Of a stretch of DNA of 64,000 nt, positions 30,730 to 40,498 are shown piece after piece. Every line of letters begins with the position of its first letter. Position 1 is the first letter of the stretch. The stretch spans positions 389,297 to 453,296 of the forward strand of contig NZ_JALCZU010000001.1 in assembly GCF_023522835.1 (NCBI RefSeq), read 5' to 3'. Source of the DNA: Oceanobacillus saliphilus. GTDB lineage: Bacteria > Bacillota > Bacilli > Bacillales > Amphibacillaceae. The notes under the pieces were generated by a model. It did no database searches. It was not told where the DNA came from and saw only the letters and a program-made list of their open reading frames with translations. The translations under genes were made by a program, and so were the position numbers.

Positions 30730-32829
30730 TTATGCCGTTTTCGTCTGTTCTTCCTGGAATACGGATAATGCAAGGATCTCTGCAACATCCATTGTGCTAA
30801 TGTCTTCATCTACCTCTTTTGCCTTTGTTCCATCGCTTAGCATGGTCAAACAATATGGACATGCACTCGAAATCATGGTCGGCTGAACAGCCAATGCCTG
30901 TTCGGTACGCGCAACATTAATCCGGTTGCCAGTTGTTTCCTCTGTCCACATCAGCCCACCACCTGCACCACAGCACATTCCATTTTCACGGCTTCTGTCC
31001 ATCTCGACTAACTCTAGTCCAGGAATTGCTGTCAGGATTTCCCTTGGTGGATCATAAACGCCATTATATCTGCCCAAATAGCAGGAATCATGGTAGGTCA
31101 AGCGTTCGTTTATGGCACGCTGCGGTTTCAGCTTACCTGTTTTCACAAGGTCATAAAGCAACTGTGTATGGTGGTATACTTCCGCTTCAAATCCGAAATC
31201 CGGATACTCATTTTTGAAAATATTATAGGCATGCGGGTCAATGGTTACGATTTTCGTTACACCATTTTTCTCAAATTGTTTGATGTTTTTCTCGGCGATT
31301 TCCTGGAATAAAAATTCATTCCCGATTCGTCTTGCGGTATCTCCTGAGTTTGCTTCCATATTACCTAAGATTGCAAAACTCACACCAGCTTGGTTCATTA
31401 ACTTAGCGAAAGCAAGCGCAATTTTTTGGCTGCGGCTATCAAATGCCCCCATGGAACTTACCCAGAAGAGATATTCAAATTCTTTGTCCTCTTTTTTCAA
31501 CTCTTTAACCGTTGGGATGTGAATGGATTGATCTTCATCACGCCATTTGATGCGATCCTTTTTGGAGAGTCCCCACGGATTACCTTGGCGTTCAATGTTT
31601 GTAACTGCGCGCTGTATATCCGAATCCATCTTCCCTTCTGTCATAACAAGGTACCTGCGCATATCGATAATTGTTCCGACATGTTCATTGTTTACGGGAC
31701 AAGCATCTTCACAGTTACGGCATGTCGTACATCCGGAAAGCTCTTCGGCTGTAATGACATCCCCGATAAGGCTTGCGCTTTGGATAGTCGCTGCTGCTTC
31801 ATTACTCGCACTCGCGACATTTCCTGTTGCACCTGAAAATGCATAGGATGGAACCCATGCCGATTTCCCTGTAACTGCAGCACCTTTTTCTGTCAAATGA
31901 TCACGAACTTTGATCATAATATCCATTGGAGAAAGCATTTTTCCTGTGCCTGATGCAGGGCAGACATCTGTACAGCGTCCACATTCCACACATGCATAGA
32001 AATCGAGCATCTGATGTTGCTCAAAGTCCTCTACTTTTCCAACCCCGAAAGCAATTTCCTCTTCACTCTCTTCATCAATCTCGAAGTCTATCTTTTTCAG
32101 TTTTCCAGGAACATTTTTACTTAAGAAAACATTGATCGGTGCAGCAATCAAGTGAGCATGTTTTGATTGCGGTATATACACAAGGAATGTCAGAATGGTG
32201 ATCGTATGGATCCACCAGGCCACATAGAATAGCACCATTGCGCCACTTGCAGACAGCCAGCCAAAAGCCATCGCTATCAAACTAGCAACTGGTTCCGTCC
32301 ATGTGAGTTCGTGGCCATGCCAGATCATCGCCATCCCATTGCCAAATAGAACGGAGAACATTAAGGTGGCGATAAAAATAAGGACGAGCCCCGCTTTAAA
32401 TCCCCGTTTCAATCGGACGAGCTTTTCCATGTAACGACGATAGAAAGCCCAGGCAACAGCAACGAGAATCATAAGGGTAACCAATTCCTGGAAAAATACG
32501 AAGCCAGGATAGAAGATTCCAAATGGCAAGTGATTGCCTGGAGAAAGTCCTTTAACAAACATATCAATCGCACCAAATTGAACAAGAATGAAACCATAAA
32601 ACATCATTACATGCATGATTCCGGATTTCTTATCCTTTAATAATTTAGATTGACCGAATACAATTTTCCAGACTCTTTGCATACGCAGCTTCATTTCGCC
32701 ATCGAACTCGGATTTCTTCCCCAATTTTATGTAGGCAACCCGTGTTGAGACGACTTTTGCAAATAGATAGAGTGCATAAAGTGTAATAGCTAAAAATGCG
32801 ATCCAGTTAATAATCATAAACGTTTCCAC
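30730..32829 (-). CDS. fadF: membrane FeS oxidoreductase of fatty acid oxidation (FadF/YwjF type)
   Basis: A 699-residue protein that probably passes electrons from acyl-CoA dehydrogenases and ETF to the membrane quinone pool. About six N-terminal membrane helices (residues 5-225) form a nitrate-reductase-gamma-like part. Two 4Fe-4S motifs follow, Cys280/283/286/290 and Cys367/370/373/377, then two CCG-type cysteine-rich domains (SCYLGRYN, MCCGAGGG, ACPYC). The start is GTG at 32829, 10 nt after AGGGGG; an ATG four codons later is less well spaced. It is the first gene of the eight-gene operon. Confidence 0.9.
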   Translation of the reverse strand: METFMIINWIAFLAITLYALYLFAKVVSTRVAYIKLGKKSEFDGEMKLRMQRVWKIVFGQSKLLKDKKSGIMHVMMFYGFILVQFGAIDMFVKGLSPGNHLPFGIFYPGFVFFQELVTLMILVAVAWAFYRRYMEKLVRLKRGFKAGLVLIFIATLMFSVLFGNGMAMIWHGHELTWTEPVASLIAMAFGWLSASGAMVLFYVAWWIHTITILTFLVYIPQSKHAHLIAAPINVFLSKNVPGKLKKIDFEIDEESEEEIAFGVGKVEDFEQHQMLDFYACVECGRCTDVCPASGTGKMLSPMDIMIKVRDHLTEKGAAVTGKSAWVPSYAFSGATGNVASASNEAAATIQSASLIGDVITAEELSGCTTCRNCEDACPVNNEHVGTIIDMRRYLVMTEGKMDSDIQRAVTNIERQGNPWGLSKKDRIKWRDEDQSIHIPTVKELKKEDKEFEYLFWVSSMGAFDSRSQKIALAFAKLMNQAGVSFAILGNMEANSGDTARRIGNEFLFQEIAEKNIKQFEKNGVTKIVTIDPHAYNIFKNEYPDFGFEAEVYHHTQLLYDLVKTGKLKPQRAINERLTYHDSCYLGRYNGVYDPPREILTAIPGLELVEMDRSRENGMCCGAGGGLMWTEETTGNRINVARTEQALAVQPTMISSACPYCLTMLSDGTKAKEVDEDISTMDVAEILALSVFQEEQTKTA

Positions 32830-32863
32830 TTACTTGCGTCCCCCTCTTATATTGTGATTAAAA

Positions 32864-32877
32864 TGATAACGATTTCA
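32864..32877. promoter_or_regulatory. cre site (CcpA operator) before fadF
   Basis: TGATAACGATTTCA matches the cre consensus TGWNANCGNTNWCA at every defined position, on both strands. It lies between the predicted transcription start and the fadF start, where CcpA acts as a roadblock. It implies glucose repression of the acyl-CoA operon. Confidence 0.75.
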
Positions 32878-32915
32878 TTTTTCGGAATTTACAGTTCTCT
32901 AAAATCCTTACTACT

Positions 32916-32944
32916 ACTTTAAACGTGACTGAGCATTCAGTCAA
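32916..32944 (-). promoter_or_regulatory. promoter of the acyl-CoA operon with an embedded palindrome
   Basis: TTGACT (32939-32944) and TAAAGT (32916-32921) are 17 nt apart on the minus strand. The perfect palindrome TGACTGA-ATGC-TCAGTCA (32926-32943) covers part of the -35 box and the spacer, an ideal place for a repressor. It resembles FadR-type boxes of Bacillus (TGAATGA...TCATTCA). The operon's own TetR protein or FadR may bind. Confidence 0.7.
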
Positions 32945-32981
32945 CTAATTCCTGTAAAAAATTTAGAATATTTGTATAGAA

Positions 32982-33021
32982 AAAATCCACTATTCTTCCA
33001 TAAGGAAAAACAGTGGATTTT
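32982..33021 (-). terminator. argS terminator
   Basis: A 10-bp stem AAAATCCACT / AGTGGATTTT with an inner CTTCC/GGAA pairing is followed on the minus strand by TTTTTTCTATAC. The tandem array lies between it and the argS stop. Confidence 0.8.
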
Positions 33022-33048
33022 AAAAAATTTTAGGGTAGCTGGCGATTC

Positions 33049-33170
33049 GCCGATATATATGGGAAAGTCGCTCATAAAAGTGACGTTTCGCCGTTAAAAT
33101 CGGAAAACTCCCTTTAAAACAGGAGTATTTCCGTTATATCGGTAAAAACCGCCGATATCTTATCCTGGTA
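33049..33170. repeat. 20-21 nt tandem array in the argS 3' region
   Basis: Six units begin at 33049, 33070, 33090, 33110, 33131 and 33151. A typical unit is GCCGTTAAAATCGGAAAACT. CCG and CGG inside a unit can pair. The array lies between the argS stop and its terminator and should be transcribed. Confidence 0.75.
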
Positions 33171-33212
33171 CTTCTCGCGGCGAGTGCGCTCCGCTTCAAA
33201 ATAGCTATGTTG

Positions 33213-34883
33213 CTACATTTTCTCCGGTGCGGATACACCCATTAGGCCCATCGCGTTTGCCAATGTCAGTCGAACAGCTTTCATAAGAGCAATCCGTGCG
33301 TTGGTTCTTTCCGGGTTATCCGAATCGAGTACTTTTTCTGCATTATAGAAGCTGTGCAGTAAAGTTGCCAAATCGAAAACATACTGGGTTACTTTATGTG
33401 GGGTATGTTTTTCAGCAGCATCTGCCACTGTCTGTGGGAATTCTCCCAGTTTTTTCAGCAGATCCAGTTCTTTTTCGGCCGCAAGCAAGGTTGTGTCAAC
33501 TTCGCCATCGATTGCAAATCCTTTATTTTTCGCCTGTTCGAGCATCGTGCAGATTCGTGCATGTGCATATTGAACATAGAAAACTGGGTTATCGTTGGAC
33601 TGTGAACGTGCAAGATCCATATCGAAATCAAGCTGGGAGTCATTGGAGCGTGTAACAAAATAGTAGCGAACCGCATCAACGCCAACCTCTTCCATTAACT
33701 CTCTTAACGATACAGCTTTCCCTGTACGTTTACTCATTTTTACTTTTTCTCCGCCTTCAAACAGGTTTACCATTTGAATGATTTTCACATCAAATCTTTC
33801 GACAGGGTATCCAAGTGCCTGGATTGCTGCACGCATTCTCGGAATATAACCATGGTGGTCGGCTCCCCACACATTAATAATGTGATCAAATCCACGATCC
33901 AATTTATTTTTATGGTATGCAATGTCAGGAGTCAAGTAAGTGTAGCTGCCATCCTGTTTGATGAGCACGCGGTCTTTGTCATCCCCAAGATCGGTTGTCT
34001 TGAACCACATTGCCCCATCTTTTTCGTACGTGTAATTTCCTTCTTCCAGTGTGTTTAATGCATCTGTAATTTTATCGTCTTTATAAAGGGAACGTTCTGA
34101 GAACCAGCTGTCGAACGCCACGCGAAAATCGTTTAAGTCTTTTTCAATATTTTCAAGGGAGCTTTTCAGACCGAAATCTTTAAAAAATGCCAACCGCTCT
34201 GACTTTTCTTTGGACGTCCATTCATTTCCATGTTCTGCCACAAGTTTCTTCGCAATATCGATGATTGCCTGTCCGTGATAGCCGTCCTCAGGCATTTGTA
34301 CATCTTCACCGAGCTCCTGGAAATAGCGAGCCTCAACAGATAGACCGAGGTTGTCTATTTGATTACCGGCGTCATTAATGTAATATTCACGTTCCACTTC
34401 ATAGCCAGCAGCCGTAAGAACATTGCAAAGCACATCACCGAAAGCTGCATTACGAGCATGTCCTAAGTGAAGGTCGCCTGTCGGATTTACGGAAACAAAT
34501 TCTACCTGTACACGTTCGCCATTGCCGGTATTTGTTTTCCCATAGTTTTCCCCTGCTTCTAAAATCGTCGAAATAATTTCTCCGAGAAAATCATTTTTCA
34601 TAAAGAAGTTGATGAAGCCTGGTCCTGCAATTTCCACTTTTTCGATGGAAGCTTTCGTCTGATCCAGATTTGCTACGATATCATCGGCAATCTGACGTGG
34701 TGCTTTTTTAGCGATCCGGGCAAGTTGCATCGCAATATTGGAAGCAAAATCGCCATGTGCTTTATCTTTCGGTTTTTCCAAAATGATTGCTGGCAGTTCT
34801 TCCTCGGCTGCAAGGTTTGCCTGGATGACCGCTGCTGCAATTTCTTGTTTCAATGTAATTTCCGTTTGTTCCAAAACGTTCAT
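33213..34883 (-). CDS. argS: arginyl-tRNA synthetase
   Basis: ArgS charges tRNA-Arg. The 556-residue class I enzyme has the N-terminal Add-1 domain (about 1-110), the HIGH-type motif HLGHARN near residue 138, KMSKRTG near residue 388 and a helical anticodon domain. No T-box was found upstream. It overlaps ywiB by 4 nt (ATGA), so the two are translated as a pair, as in B. subtilis. Confidence 0.97.
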   Translation of the reverse strand: MNVLEQTEITLKQEIAAAVIQANLAAEEELPAIILEKPKDKAHGDFASNIAMQLARIAKKAPRQIADDIVANLDQTKASIEKVEIAGPGFINFFMKNDFLGEIISTILEAGENYGKTNTGNGERVQVEFVSVNPTGDLHLGHARNAAFGDVLCNVLTAAGYEVEREYYINDAGNQIDNLGLSVEARYFQELGEDVQMPEDGYHGQAIIDIAKKLVAEHGNEWTSKEKSERLAFFKDFGLKSSLENIEKDLNDFRVAFDSWFSERSLYKDDKITDALNTLEEGNYTYEKDGAMWFKTTDLGDDKDRVLIKQDGSYTYLTPDIAYHKNKLDRGFDHIINVWGADHHGYIPRMRAAIQALGYPVERFDVKIIQMVNLFEGGEKVKMSKRTGKAVSLRELMEEVGVDAVRYYFVTRSNDSQLDFDMDLARSQSNDNPVFYVQYAHARICTMLEQAKNKGFAIDGEVDTTLLAAEKELDLLKKLGEFPQTVADAAEKHTPHKVTQYVFDLATLLHSFYNAEKVLDSDNPERTNARIALMKAVRLTLANAMGLMGVSAPEKM

Positions 34884-35320
34884 TGAACATCCTCCTCTAT
34901 ATATATCAGCTTTAATGTATGTTGTCGTTTGTCCTGACCATTCAATTTGACGGTATAGTTTATGGTCATGTGACCTTCTATCGAATCAATTGATTTACTG
35001 TAGCCAATATTTTCAGTAAAAGTCTCCATATGTATTTTCCCATGGGCATGATGATAGACATTTTCCGTAATTTGGCCAGCAAGGAATTTTTGATTCATCG
35101 ACACGGCACCAGATCTATTGATACTAACCTTATGTTTTTGAATGGTAATTAAATTTTTAACAATGGAACCATCGTCCATTTTCTCATCAAAGATCAGTAC
35201 ATCCAAATCTTTTTTCCGAAAATAATTACCTGACTGCATCTGGTTATTGTACTCTTTTTGACTGCCATCATCAATCATGGTCTTGAGTTTAATCTTCACT
35301 TTTTTCTGGAATGAATCCAT
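34880..35320 (-). CDS. ywiB: YwiB, DUF1934 beta-barrel protein
   Basis: The 146-residue protein belongs to DUF1934, predicted as a small lipocalin-like beta barrel. Alternating strands are visible ([32 protein letters not shown]). The role is unknown. It is coupled to argS by an ATGA overlap. The ATG at 35320 follows AGAGGCG. Confidence 0.88.
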   Translation of the reverse strand: MDSFQKKVKIKLKTMIDDGSQKEYNNQMQSGNYFRKKDLDVLIFDEKMDDGSIVKNLITIQKHKVSINRSGAVSMNQKFLAGQITENVYHHAHGKIHMETFTENIGYSKSIDSIEGHMTINYTVKLNGQDKRQHTLKLIYIEEDVQ

Positions 35321-35532
35321 GTTATCGCCTCTAACTAATGAAAATCTATAATGTACCTATTATAGCTATAAACAGCAAGGATAATCAATATTTATATGTT
35401 TTTTGGTATGTATGGGTCAATCCTGACGTTTTACTTAAGAAAATGAGAGAAACTTCTACATGCCTCGTTTATATCCACCATCATCTTCCCATAATGATAG
35501 ATACTAACTTTTTTATATTGGAGATTGGAATT

Positions 35533-37539
35533 ATGCGACTTTGGCCAAAAATGCTTATTCATAAAATTATGCTTTGCTTGTTTGTCTCCGGGTTTCTTAC
35601 TGTTGGGTTTATTTATTTGCTGGCATTTTTAATGGGGCCTCCCAAACTTGCAGGCGACCAGTCCACGATCATTTATGACAATGCGGGGGCAGTTATTGGC
35701 GAGGAACGTGGAACCCATACATCAACGTGGCTTGAGCTGGATGATATCTCACCTATTGTCATTGATGCGACGATAGCAATTGAAGATCAGCATTTTTTTG
35801 AGCACAGTGGGTTTGATTACCGGCGCATTGTAGCTGCGGTCTTAAAAAATGCAACGTCCCTCTCTTTGAAGGAGGGTGCCAGTACACTGTCACAGCAATA
35901 TGCGAGAAATTTGTTTTTATCCCCTGAAAAAACGTGGTCCCGTAAATTTAAAGAAGCCTTTTATACGGTTCGCCTGGAAATGTTCTATTCAAAAGAAGAG
36001 ATTCTCGAAGGATATTTAAACACGATTTACTATGGCCATGGTGCCTATGGAATTGAATCCGCGAGTTTTTATTTTTTTAATAAATCGGTAATGGACCTGA
36101 CAGTTGCAGAAGCTTCCATGCTCGTCGGAATACCAAAAGGACCAACCTATTATTCTCCGTTAAATAATGAGGAGAATGCAACCGAGCGGCAGCGCCTTAT
36201 ACTAAGAACTCTACTTGAAAAAGAAATCCTATCCGAAGCGGAGCACACAGCGGCTTTAGAAGAAAAGCTCGTTTATTCGATTACGCCGGAAGATCCTGGT
36301 CCTGCTCCATACTTCAGGGATCATGTTTTACAGGAAGCTTCAATTCTGCTTGACCTTGATCCTAGTACTGTCCGTGTAGGTGGATATCACATCCATACAA
36401 CATTAAACAGTGACTTTCAGCAGCAGCTTGAAGCAGATATTCGGAACACGATTCAAGATGGCAGTGATATCGAAACCTCTGCCGTTTCCATGGATCCATA
36501 CTCCGGAGCAGTGGTCGCAATGGTCGGTGGCAGAGATTATAGGAAGAGCACGTATAACCGTGCTGTTCATGCCAAACGGATGTCCGGATCGACGTTTAAA
36601 CCGTTTTTGTATTACGCAGCACTCCATTATGGATACACGGCAAGTACACAGTTAATGAGCAAACCGACAGCCTTTGCAATGGAAGACGGGAAAGTATATC
36701 AGCCTAGCAATTTCAATGGTTACTATGCCAATGAACCGATAACCCTGGCACAGGCACTTGCACTATCAGATAATGTGTACGCTGTAAAAACAAATATGTA
36801 TCTCGGTCCCGAAAAATTGATAGAAACCGCAGAACAATTTGGGTTAAAGGGCAATTTCCCCGCGGTTCCTGCCCTAGCCCTAGGTACTGCATCCGTTTCA
36901 GTGGAAGATATGACAGTTGCATATGGCATGCTTGCAAATAACGGGAGAAGTATTTCCGTATACACGGTTGAGAAAATTTCTGACCGGAATGGAAAAACGG
37001 TTTACGAAAAAAAGCAGGATAAAGCGGTGCAGGTGCTCGACCCTAAAAAGGCGTTTATCCTGACACATTTGATGACCGGCATGTTCGATGTGGAGATGAA
37101 TGACTATACAGCTGTAACAGGTTCCAGTATTGCCAATAATTTGACAAGGGTTTACGCCGGCAAGTCCGGTACTACAAGCTCAGACAGCTGGATGATTGGA
37201 TACAGTCCATCAATCGTCACCGCCATTTGGACCGGCTATGATGATAACCGCCCGATGCAGATTGTTGCCGAGAATTCCTATGCGAAAGAAATTTGGGCAC
37301 GTTTTATGGAAGCTGCGCATGAGGGACAAGCCCAGGATGTGTTCGCAATGCCATCCGGTGTTGTCGGACTTCCCATCGATCCTACGTCAGGTAAACGTGC
37401 TACACCAGATTGCACGCAAAGCAGAATTATGTATTTTGAAAAGGGTACAGAGCCTCGTGACTATTGTACAGAACATGAGTATGAAGAAAGTGAAGATGAT
37501 AGAGGTTTGTTTGAGAAATGGTTTGATGTGTTTTTTTGA
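35533..37539 (+). CDS. pbpG: bifunctional class A penicillin-binding protein (PbpG-like)
   Basis: A 668-residue class A PBP with one membrane anchor (about residues 12-35), glycosyltransferase domain (about 45-230, catalytic Glu84 in EDQHFFEH, GASTLSQQYARN) and transpeptidase domain. The transpeptidase has Ser353 in SGSTFKP, SDN at 412-414 and a KSGTTS triad motif. The frame opens at 35338, but the ATG at 35533 has GGAG 9 nt upstream and begins right before the anchor. Position next to ywiB and ywhD matches pbpG (ywhE) of B. subtilis, a sporulation PBP; that role is inferred. The 212-nt upstream gap to ywiB holds the divergent promoters. Confidence 0.9.
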   Translation: MRLWPKMLIHKIMLCLFVSGFLTVGFIYLLAFLMGPPKLAGDQSTIIYDNAGAVIGEERGTHTSTWLELDDISPIVIDATIAIEDQHFFEHSGFDYRRIVAAVLKNATSLSLKEGASTLSQQYARNLFLSPEKTWSRKFKEAFYTVRLEMFYSKEEILEGYLNTIYYGHGAYGIESASFYFFNKSVMDLTVAEASMLVGIPKGPTYYSPLNNEENATERQRLILRTLLEKEILSEAEHTAALEEKLVYSITPEDPGPAPYFRDHVLQEASILLDLDPSTVRVGGYHIHTTLNSDFQQQLEADIRNTIQDGSDIETSAVSMDPYSGAVVAMVGGRDYRKSTYNRAVHAKRMSGSTFKPFLYYAALHYGYTASTQLMSKPTAFAMEDGKVYQPSNFNGYYANEPITLAQALALSDNVYAVKTNMYLGPEKLIETAEQFGLKGNFPAVPALALGTASVSVEDMTVAYGMLANNGRSISVYTVEKISDRNGKTVYEKKQDKAVQVLDPKKAFILTHLMTGMFDVEMNDYTAVTGSSIANNLTRVYAGKSGTTSSDSWMIGYSPSIVTAIWTGYDDNRPMQIVAENSYAKEIWARFMEAAHEGQAQDVFAMPSGVVGLPIDPTSGKRATPDCTQSRIMYFEKGTEPRDYCTEHEYEESEDDRGLFEKWFDVFF

Positions 37540-37567
37540 TTAAAGGTTGTGGGGCTGTTGCGGGAGT

Positions 37568-37840
37568 GGCTCTCTCCCGAATGGGCGGGTGGTTCTCCCG
37601 TTTGGACGGGGGGCTCTCCCGTTTGGACGGGGGGCTCTCCCGAATGGGAGGAGCTCTCTCCCGGATGGGCGGGGCTCTCTCCCGAATGGGCGGGGCTCTC
37701 TCCCGAATGGGCGGGGCTCTCTCCCGAATGGGCGGGGCTCTCTCCCGAATGGGCAGGGCTCTCTCCCGAATGGGCGGGGCTCTCTCCCGAATGGGCAGGG
37801 CTCTCTCCCGTTTAGACGGAGCTCTCTCCCGAATGGGCGG
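37568..37840. repeat. 13-unit perfect-period 21-nt GC-rich tandem array
   Basis: Thirteen units of exactly 21 nt with consensus GGCTCTCTCCCGAATGGGCGG start 29 nt after the pbpG stop. Units 2, 3 and 12 carry CCGTTTGGACGG or CCGTTTAGACGG in place of CCGAATGGGCGG, and both forms can fold (CCGT/ACGG or CCC/GGG). GC content is about 67%, far above the surroundings. All frames stay open because 21 is a multiple of 3; no ribosome site supports translation. Confidence 0.97.
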
Positions 37841-37861
37841 TGTTCAGCTTTCCCTTGTTGC

Positions 37862-37919
37862 AAAAAAACAGCCAACTATCAGTGTAAGTCCGTCTTACCT
37901 GAATGTTGGCTGCTTTTTT
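37862..37919. terminator. bidirectional terminator between pbpG and ywhD
   Basis: An outer stem CAGCCAAC / GTTGGCTG flanked by A- and T-runs contains a nested TCAG-GTAAG / CTTAC-CTGA stem. T-runs follow on both strands, serving convergent pbpG and ywhD. Confidence 0.85.
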
Positions 37920-38032
37920 GTCCTAGTAAACATGAGTTAGCCCATGTATCCATAGTTTACAAATCTTTTTGACAAAGTACAAGAATTTTGGCAATTGTTC
38001 ACCGTTCAGTCACAAAATTGACATATTTAAAC

Positions 38033-38539
38033 CTATTCCGGGAGCTGTCCCTTCAGTTCTTCCGTTGCGTTTTCCCACATTTCTTTATTGAATTCGACGA
38101 GAAAGTCTTTCAGAAGTTGTTTGGAATGGTCATCCATATGTTCAACAATAATTTTTCCTTTGAGCGATTTTTCCATATGTTTCACATGCTGGGCCATCGA
38201 TTTATATGCACGCTTGGCTTCACGGTCGACCCGAATTTCACTGCCTGTGACCCCTGCATAGTATGGGCCCTTCTCTCCACGTTCTACGTTTACCCAAACG
38301 ATCCAGTATAATTTGCCATTTGGAACTTCACTGCGATCTGGAAGCCATTTGACACGGCGCTCCACGTCACTGCGGGCATGCATCGCACCCATATCAACAT
38401 ATGCTTTATTTTCATTTGGATCTACGATAACCGACGACATATTCTCCAGGCTGATCGTGCCGGCACCATAGCCACCATGACCGTCCGTAGAATCATCTTT
38501 AATGATTGTAAAGGAATTTTTCTTTTTATCTGAACTCAT
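38033..38539 (-). CDS. ywhD: YwhD family protein
   Basis: A 168-residue cytoplasmic-looking protein of the YwhD family, of unknown role. Recognisable blocks are GHGGYGAGTISLENMSSVIVD, AYVDMGAMHARSDVERRVKW and YWIVWVNVERGEKGPYYAGV. The frame opens at 38587, but the ATG at 38539 has AGGAGG 9 nt upstream and gives the family start. It is clustered with ywgA and ywfO as in B. subtilis. Confidence 0.87.
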   Translation of the reverse strand: MSSDKKKNSFTIIKDDSTDGHGGYGAGTISLENMSSVIVDPNENKAYVDMGAMHARSDVERRVKWLPDRSEVPNGKLYWIVWVNVERGEKGPYYAGVTGSEIRVDREAKRAYKSMAQHVKHMEKSLKGKIIVEHMDDHSKQLLKDFLVEFNKEMWENATEELKGQLPE

Positions 38540-38600
38540 ATTTACATTCCTCCTATTCTTACTATTGGTTATTGTAGCACAGCTCATACGTGCTTTTTAG

Positions 38601-39104
38601 TTATTTGCCTTCATGCTTTAGTTTTTGTATAAACGTTACAGCATCCTCTATTTCTTCATCACTGTACTTCTGCTTCGGCTTCACCGTACGCACTTTTTCA
38701 ACATTTTCCTCAAGCGGCAAATCATCGAAATAAAACATCGTGGAAACAAGCTCCAGAAAACGGGAACTCTTCTCTTTAAGCATATCCACTTTTGCTGTCA
38801 TATCAGGCATATCGAACGGAAATTGTTCCAAAAAATCATCGCCTGCAGCCGTTAATTGATAATTATATTGATAATAATTGCTTTTATCCTCTTTTTCTTC
38901 CTGCAAAAAACCAAGATTGCAGAGCTCTTCCACCCGAAGTGTCAGTTCTTCCGAGTATGGTCCGTAGAAATGAAACTGGTATTTTTCTTCAAATGGTATA
39001 TTGCATTTCTGCAATATGTATATCATTTTCTGCAGCTTCTTCCGCCCTGTTACCCCATCTGCAACGGAAAAAAACTGCATTAATTTTGCGTGATTATTCA
39101 ACAT
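38601..39104 (-). CDS. ywgA: YwgA family protein
   Basis: The 167-residue YwgA family protein has a winged-helix-like start (MLNNHAKLMQFFSVADGVTG, then RKKLQKMIYILQKC) and a FHFYGPYSEEL segment. This pattern recalls antitoxin-associated and DUF4065-like domains, but no function is established. The frame opens at 39161; the ATG at 39104 has GGAG 9 nt upstream and gives the family length. It overlaps the ywfO end by 11 nt, indicating coupling. Confidence 0.85.
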   Translation of the reverse strand: MLNNHAKLMQFFSVADGVTGRKKLQKMIYILQKCNIPFEEKYQFHFYGPYSEELTLRVEELCNLGFLQEEKEDKSNYYQYNYQLTAAGDDFLEQFPFDMPDMTAKVDMLKEKSSRFLELVSTMFYFDDLPLEENVEKVRTVKPKQKYSDEEIEDAVTFIQKLKHEGK

Positions 39105-40413
39105 CTTCTTTCGCTCCTTGCCCATACAAAATATCCTTAATGCGTGTTTTGACTGCTTCATCCTTCAATTCGTTCAGTTTATCTTTCGGAAAATACAATT
39201 TATGGTCTGTTCTCTTTTTACCCGAAATCGATTCAACAATATCTGAATGTCTGGAAAGCTCTTTCAAATTTCCATCAGGCATTAATAAATGAATCGGCAA
39301 ACGCTCCTCTTCCTCACCAGGACGGTAGAAATCATATGGGAGATCTGAAGAAGAATCAACGACAAGGTAGTATTTCGGATCGATGCCAGCCTGCTGGAAC
39401 AGCTGATAAAGCTCCATCCAATCATTCATTTGCAGATTCGGATTGAATTCGACATATTTAAAAAGTCTGCGGTTCATGAATCGTTCGCATAAATCTCGCA
39501 GTATTTCATCATCTTCATCCTGCCATAGCTGGAAATAATAATGAACAATCATCTCATCCAGCTTCAAATAATCTTTCAAGTCAACATCACCTTCAAAAAA
39601 GGAAAGGAAATGTGTTGGCTTCAGCTTAAATTTGAATTTCTTTGTTTCATATAAATACTTGGCACGGTGGAGTATTTTTGAAAGAATTACTTCTGCACTT
39701 CTTGTTACCGGGTGGAAATACACTTGCCAATACATTTGATAGCGGCTCATAATATAATCTTCAACGGCATGCATCCCCGTCGATTTAATGACGACCTGAT
39801 CATCGATTGGCCGCATCACCCTCAAAATCCGCTCCATATCAAAATGGCCATAGCTTACACCGGTAAAATAAGCATCACGCTGCAAGTAATCCATCCGGTC
39901 TGCATCAATTTGGCTTGAAATTAAGCTGACTACCAGTTTGTCCTCATACGTTTTGGCAATGACATCTGCTACCTTTTGGGCAAAACCTGGGCTTACACGT
40001 TCAAGTATTTCATTTATTTTAGTGTCTCCAATGATAATTTGCTGGGTAAAATATTCATGATCGAGTTTAAACACCTTTTCAAAGGAATGCGAAAATGGTC
40101 CATGTCCGAGATCATGCAGCAAAGCGGCACAGAGACAAAGCAATCGTTCATCCTTATTCCAGTGTGGGCGATCCTGGAAATTGTTAATGATTCGTCTGAC
40201 AATCTCATAGACCCCAAGTGAATGGTTGAAGCGGCTATGCTCTGCACCATGAAAGGTCAGATTCGTCGTGCCAAGCTGTTTAATTCTACGCAGACGTTGA
40301 AATTCCGGTGCCGCAATCAAATCCCATATCGCCCGGTCTTTTACATGTACATAGCGGTGGACAGGATCTTTAAATACCTTTTCTTCCGATAATTGTTCAT
40401 CTCTATATGCCAT
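39094..40413 (-). CDS. ywfO: HD-domain phosphohydrolase YwfO
   Basis: A 439-residue metal-dependent hydrolase of the HD family related to dNTP triphosphohydrolases. It has HSRFNHSLGVYEIVRRI, the HD pair in LLHDLGHGPFSHSFE (about residues 93-107) and a later histidine/aspartate in ISSQIDADRMDYL. The substrate is not certain. It is divergent from lipL across an 85-nt promoter gap. Confidence 0.9.
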   Translation of the reverse strand: MAYRDEQLSEEKVFKDPVHRYVHVKDRAIWDLIAAPEFQRLRRIKQLGTTNLTFHGAEHSRFNHSLGVYEIVRRIINNFQDRPHWNKDERLLCLCAALLHDLGHGPFSHSFEKVFKLDHEYFTQQIIIGDTKINEILERVSPGFAQKVADVIAKTYEDKLVVSLISSQIDADRMDYLQRDAYFTGVSYGHFDMERILRVMRPIDDQVVIKSTGMHAVEDYIMSRYQMYWQVYFHPVTRSAEVILSKILHRAKYLYETKKFKFKLKPTHFLSFFEGDVDLKDYLKLDEMIVHYYFQLWQDEDDEILRDLCERFMNRRLFKYVEFNPNLQMNDWMELYQLFQQAGIDPKYYLVVDSSSDLPYDFYRPGEEEERLPIHLLMPDGNLKELSRHSDIVESISGKKRTDHKLYFPKDKLNELKDEAVKTRIKDILYGQGAKEDVE

Positions 40414-40498
40414 TTTCGTTTCCCCATCCGATCTTTTTCAACGATTTTAGTTTATTATATAATAGATAATCAGAGGATTAAAGAGTAAGGAGGCAATT

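Noticed and set aside
32863-32880. Fur box before fadF
   Set aside because: The sequence fits the cre consensus exactly but matches only one arm of a Fur 7-1-7 box.
35480-35520. SigF-type promoter before pbpG (GTTTATA and CATAATGA)
   Set aside because: Spacing and boxes fit only loosely; not strong enough to list as a feature.
37568-37840. The 21-nt array as a CRISPR array
   Set aside because: Units abut directly with no variable spacers, and no cas genes are nearby.
37536-37940. Long open frames on both strands over the 21-nt array, which would encode heptapeptide-repeat proteins
   Set aside because: A 21-nt period leaves every frame open automatically; no ribosome site or conserved flanking domain supports any of them.
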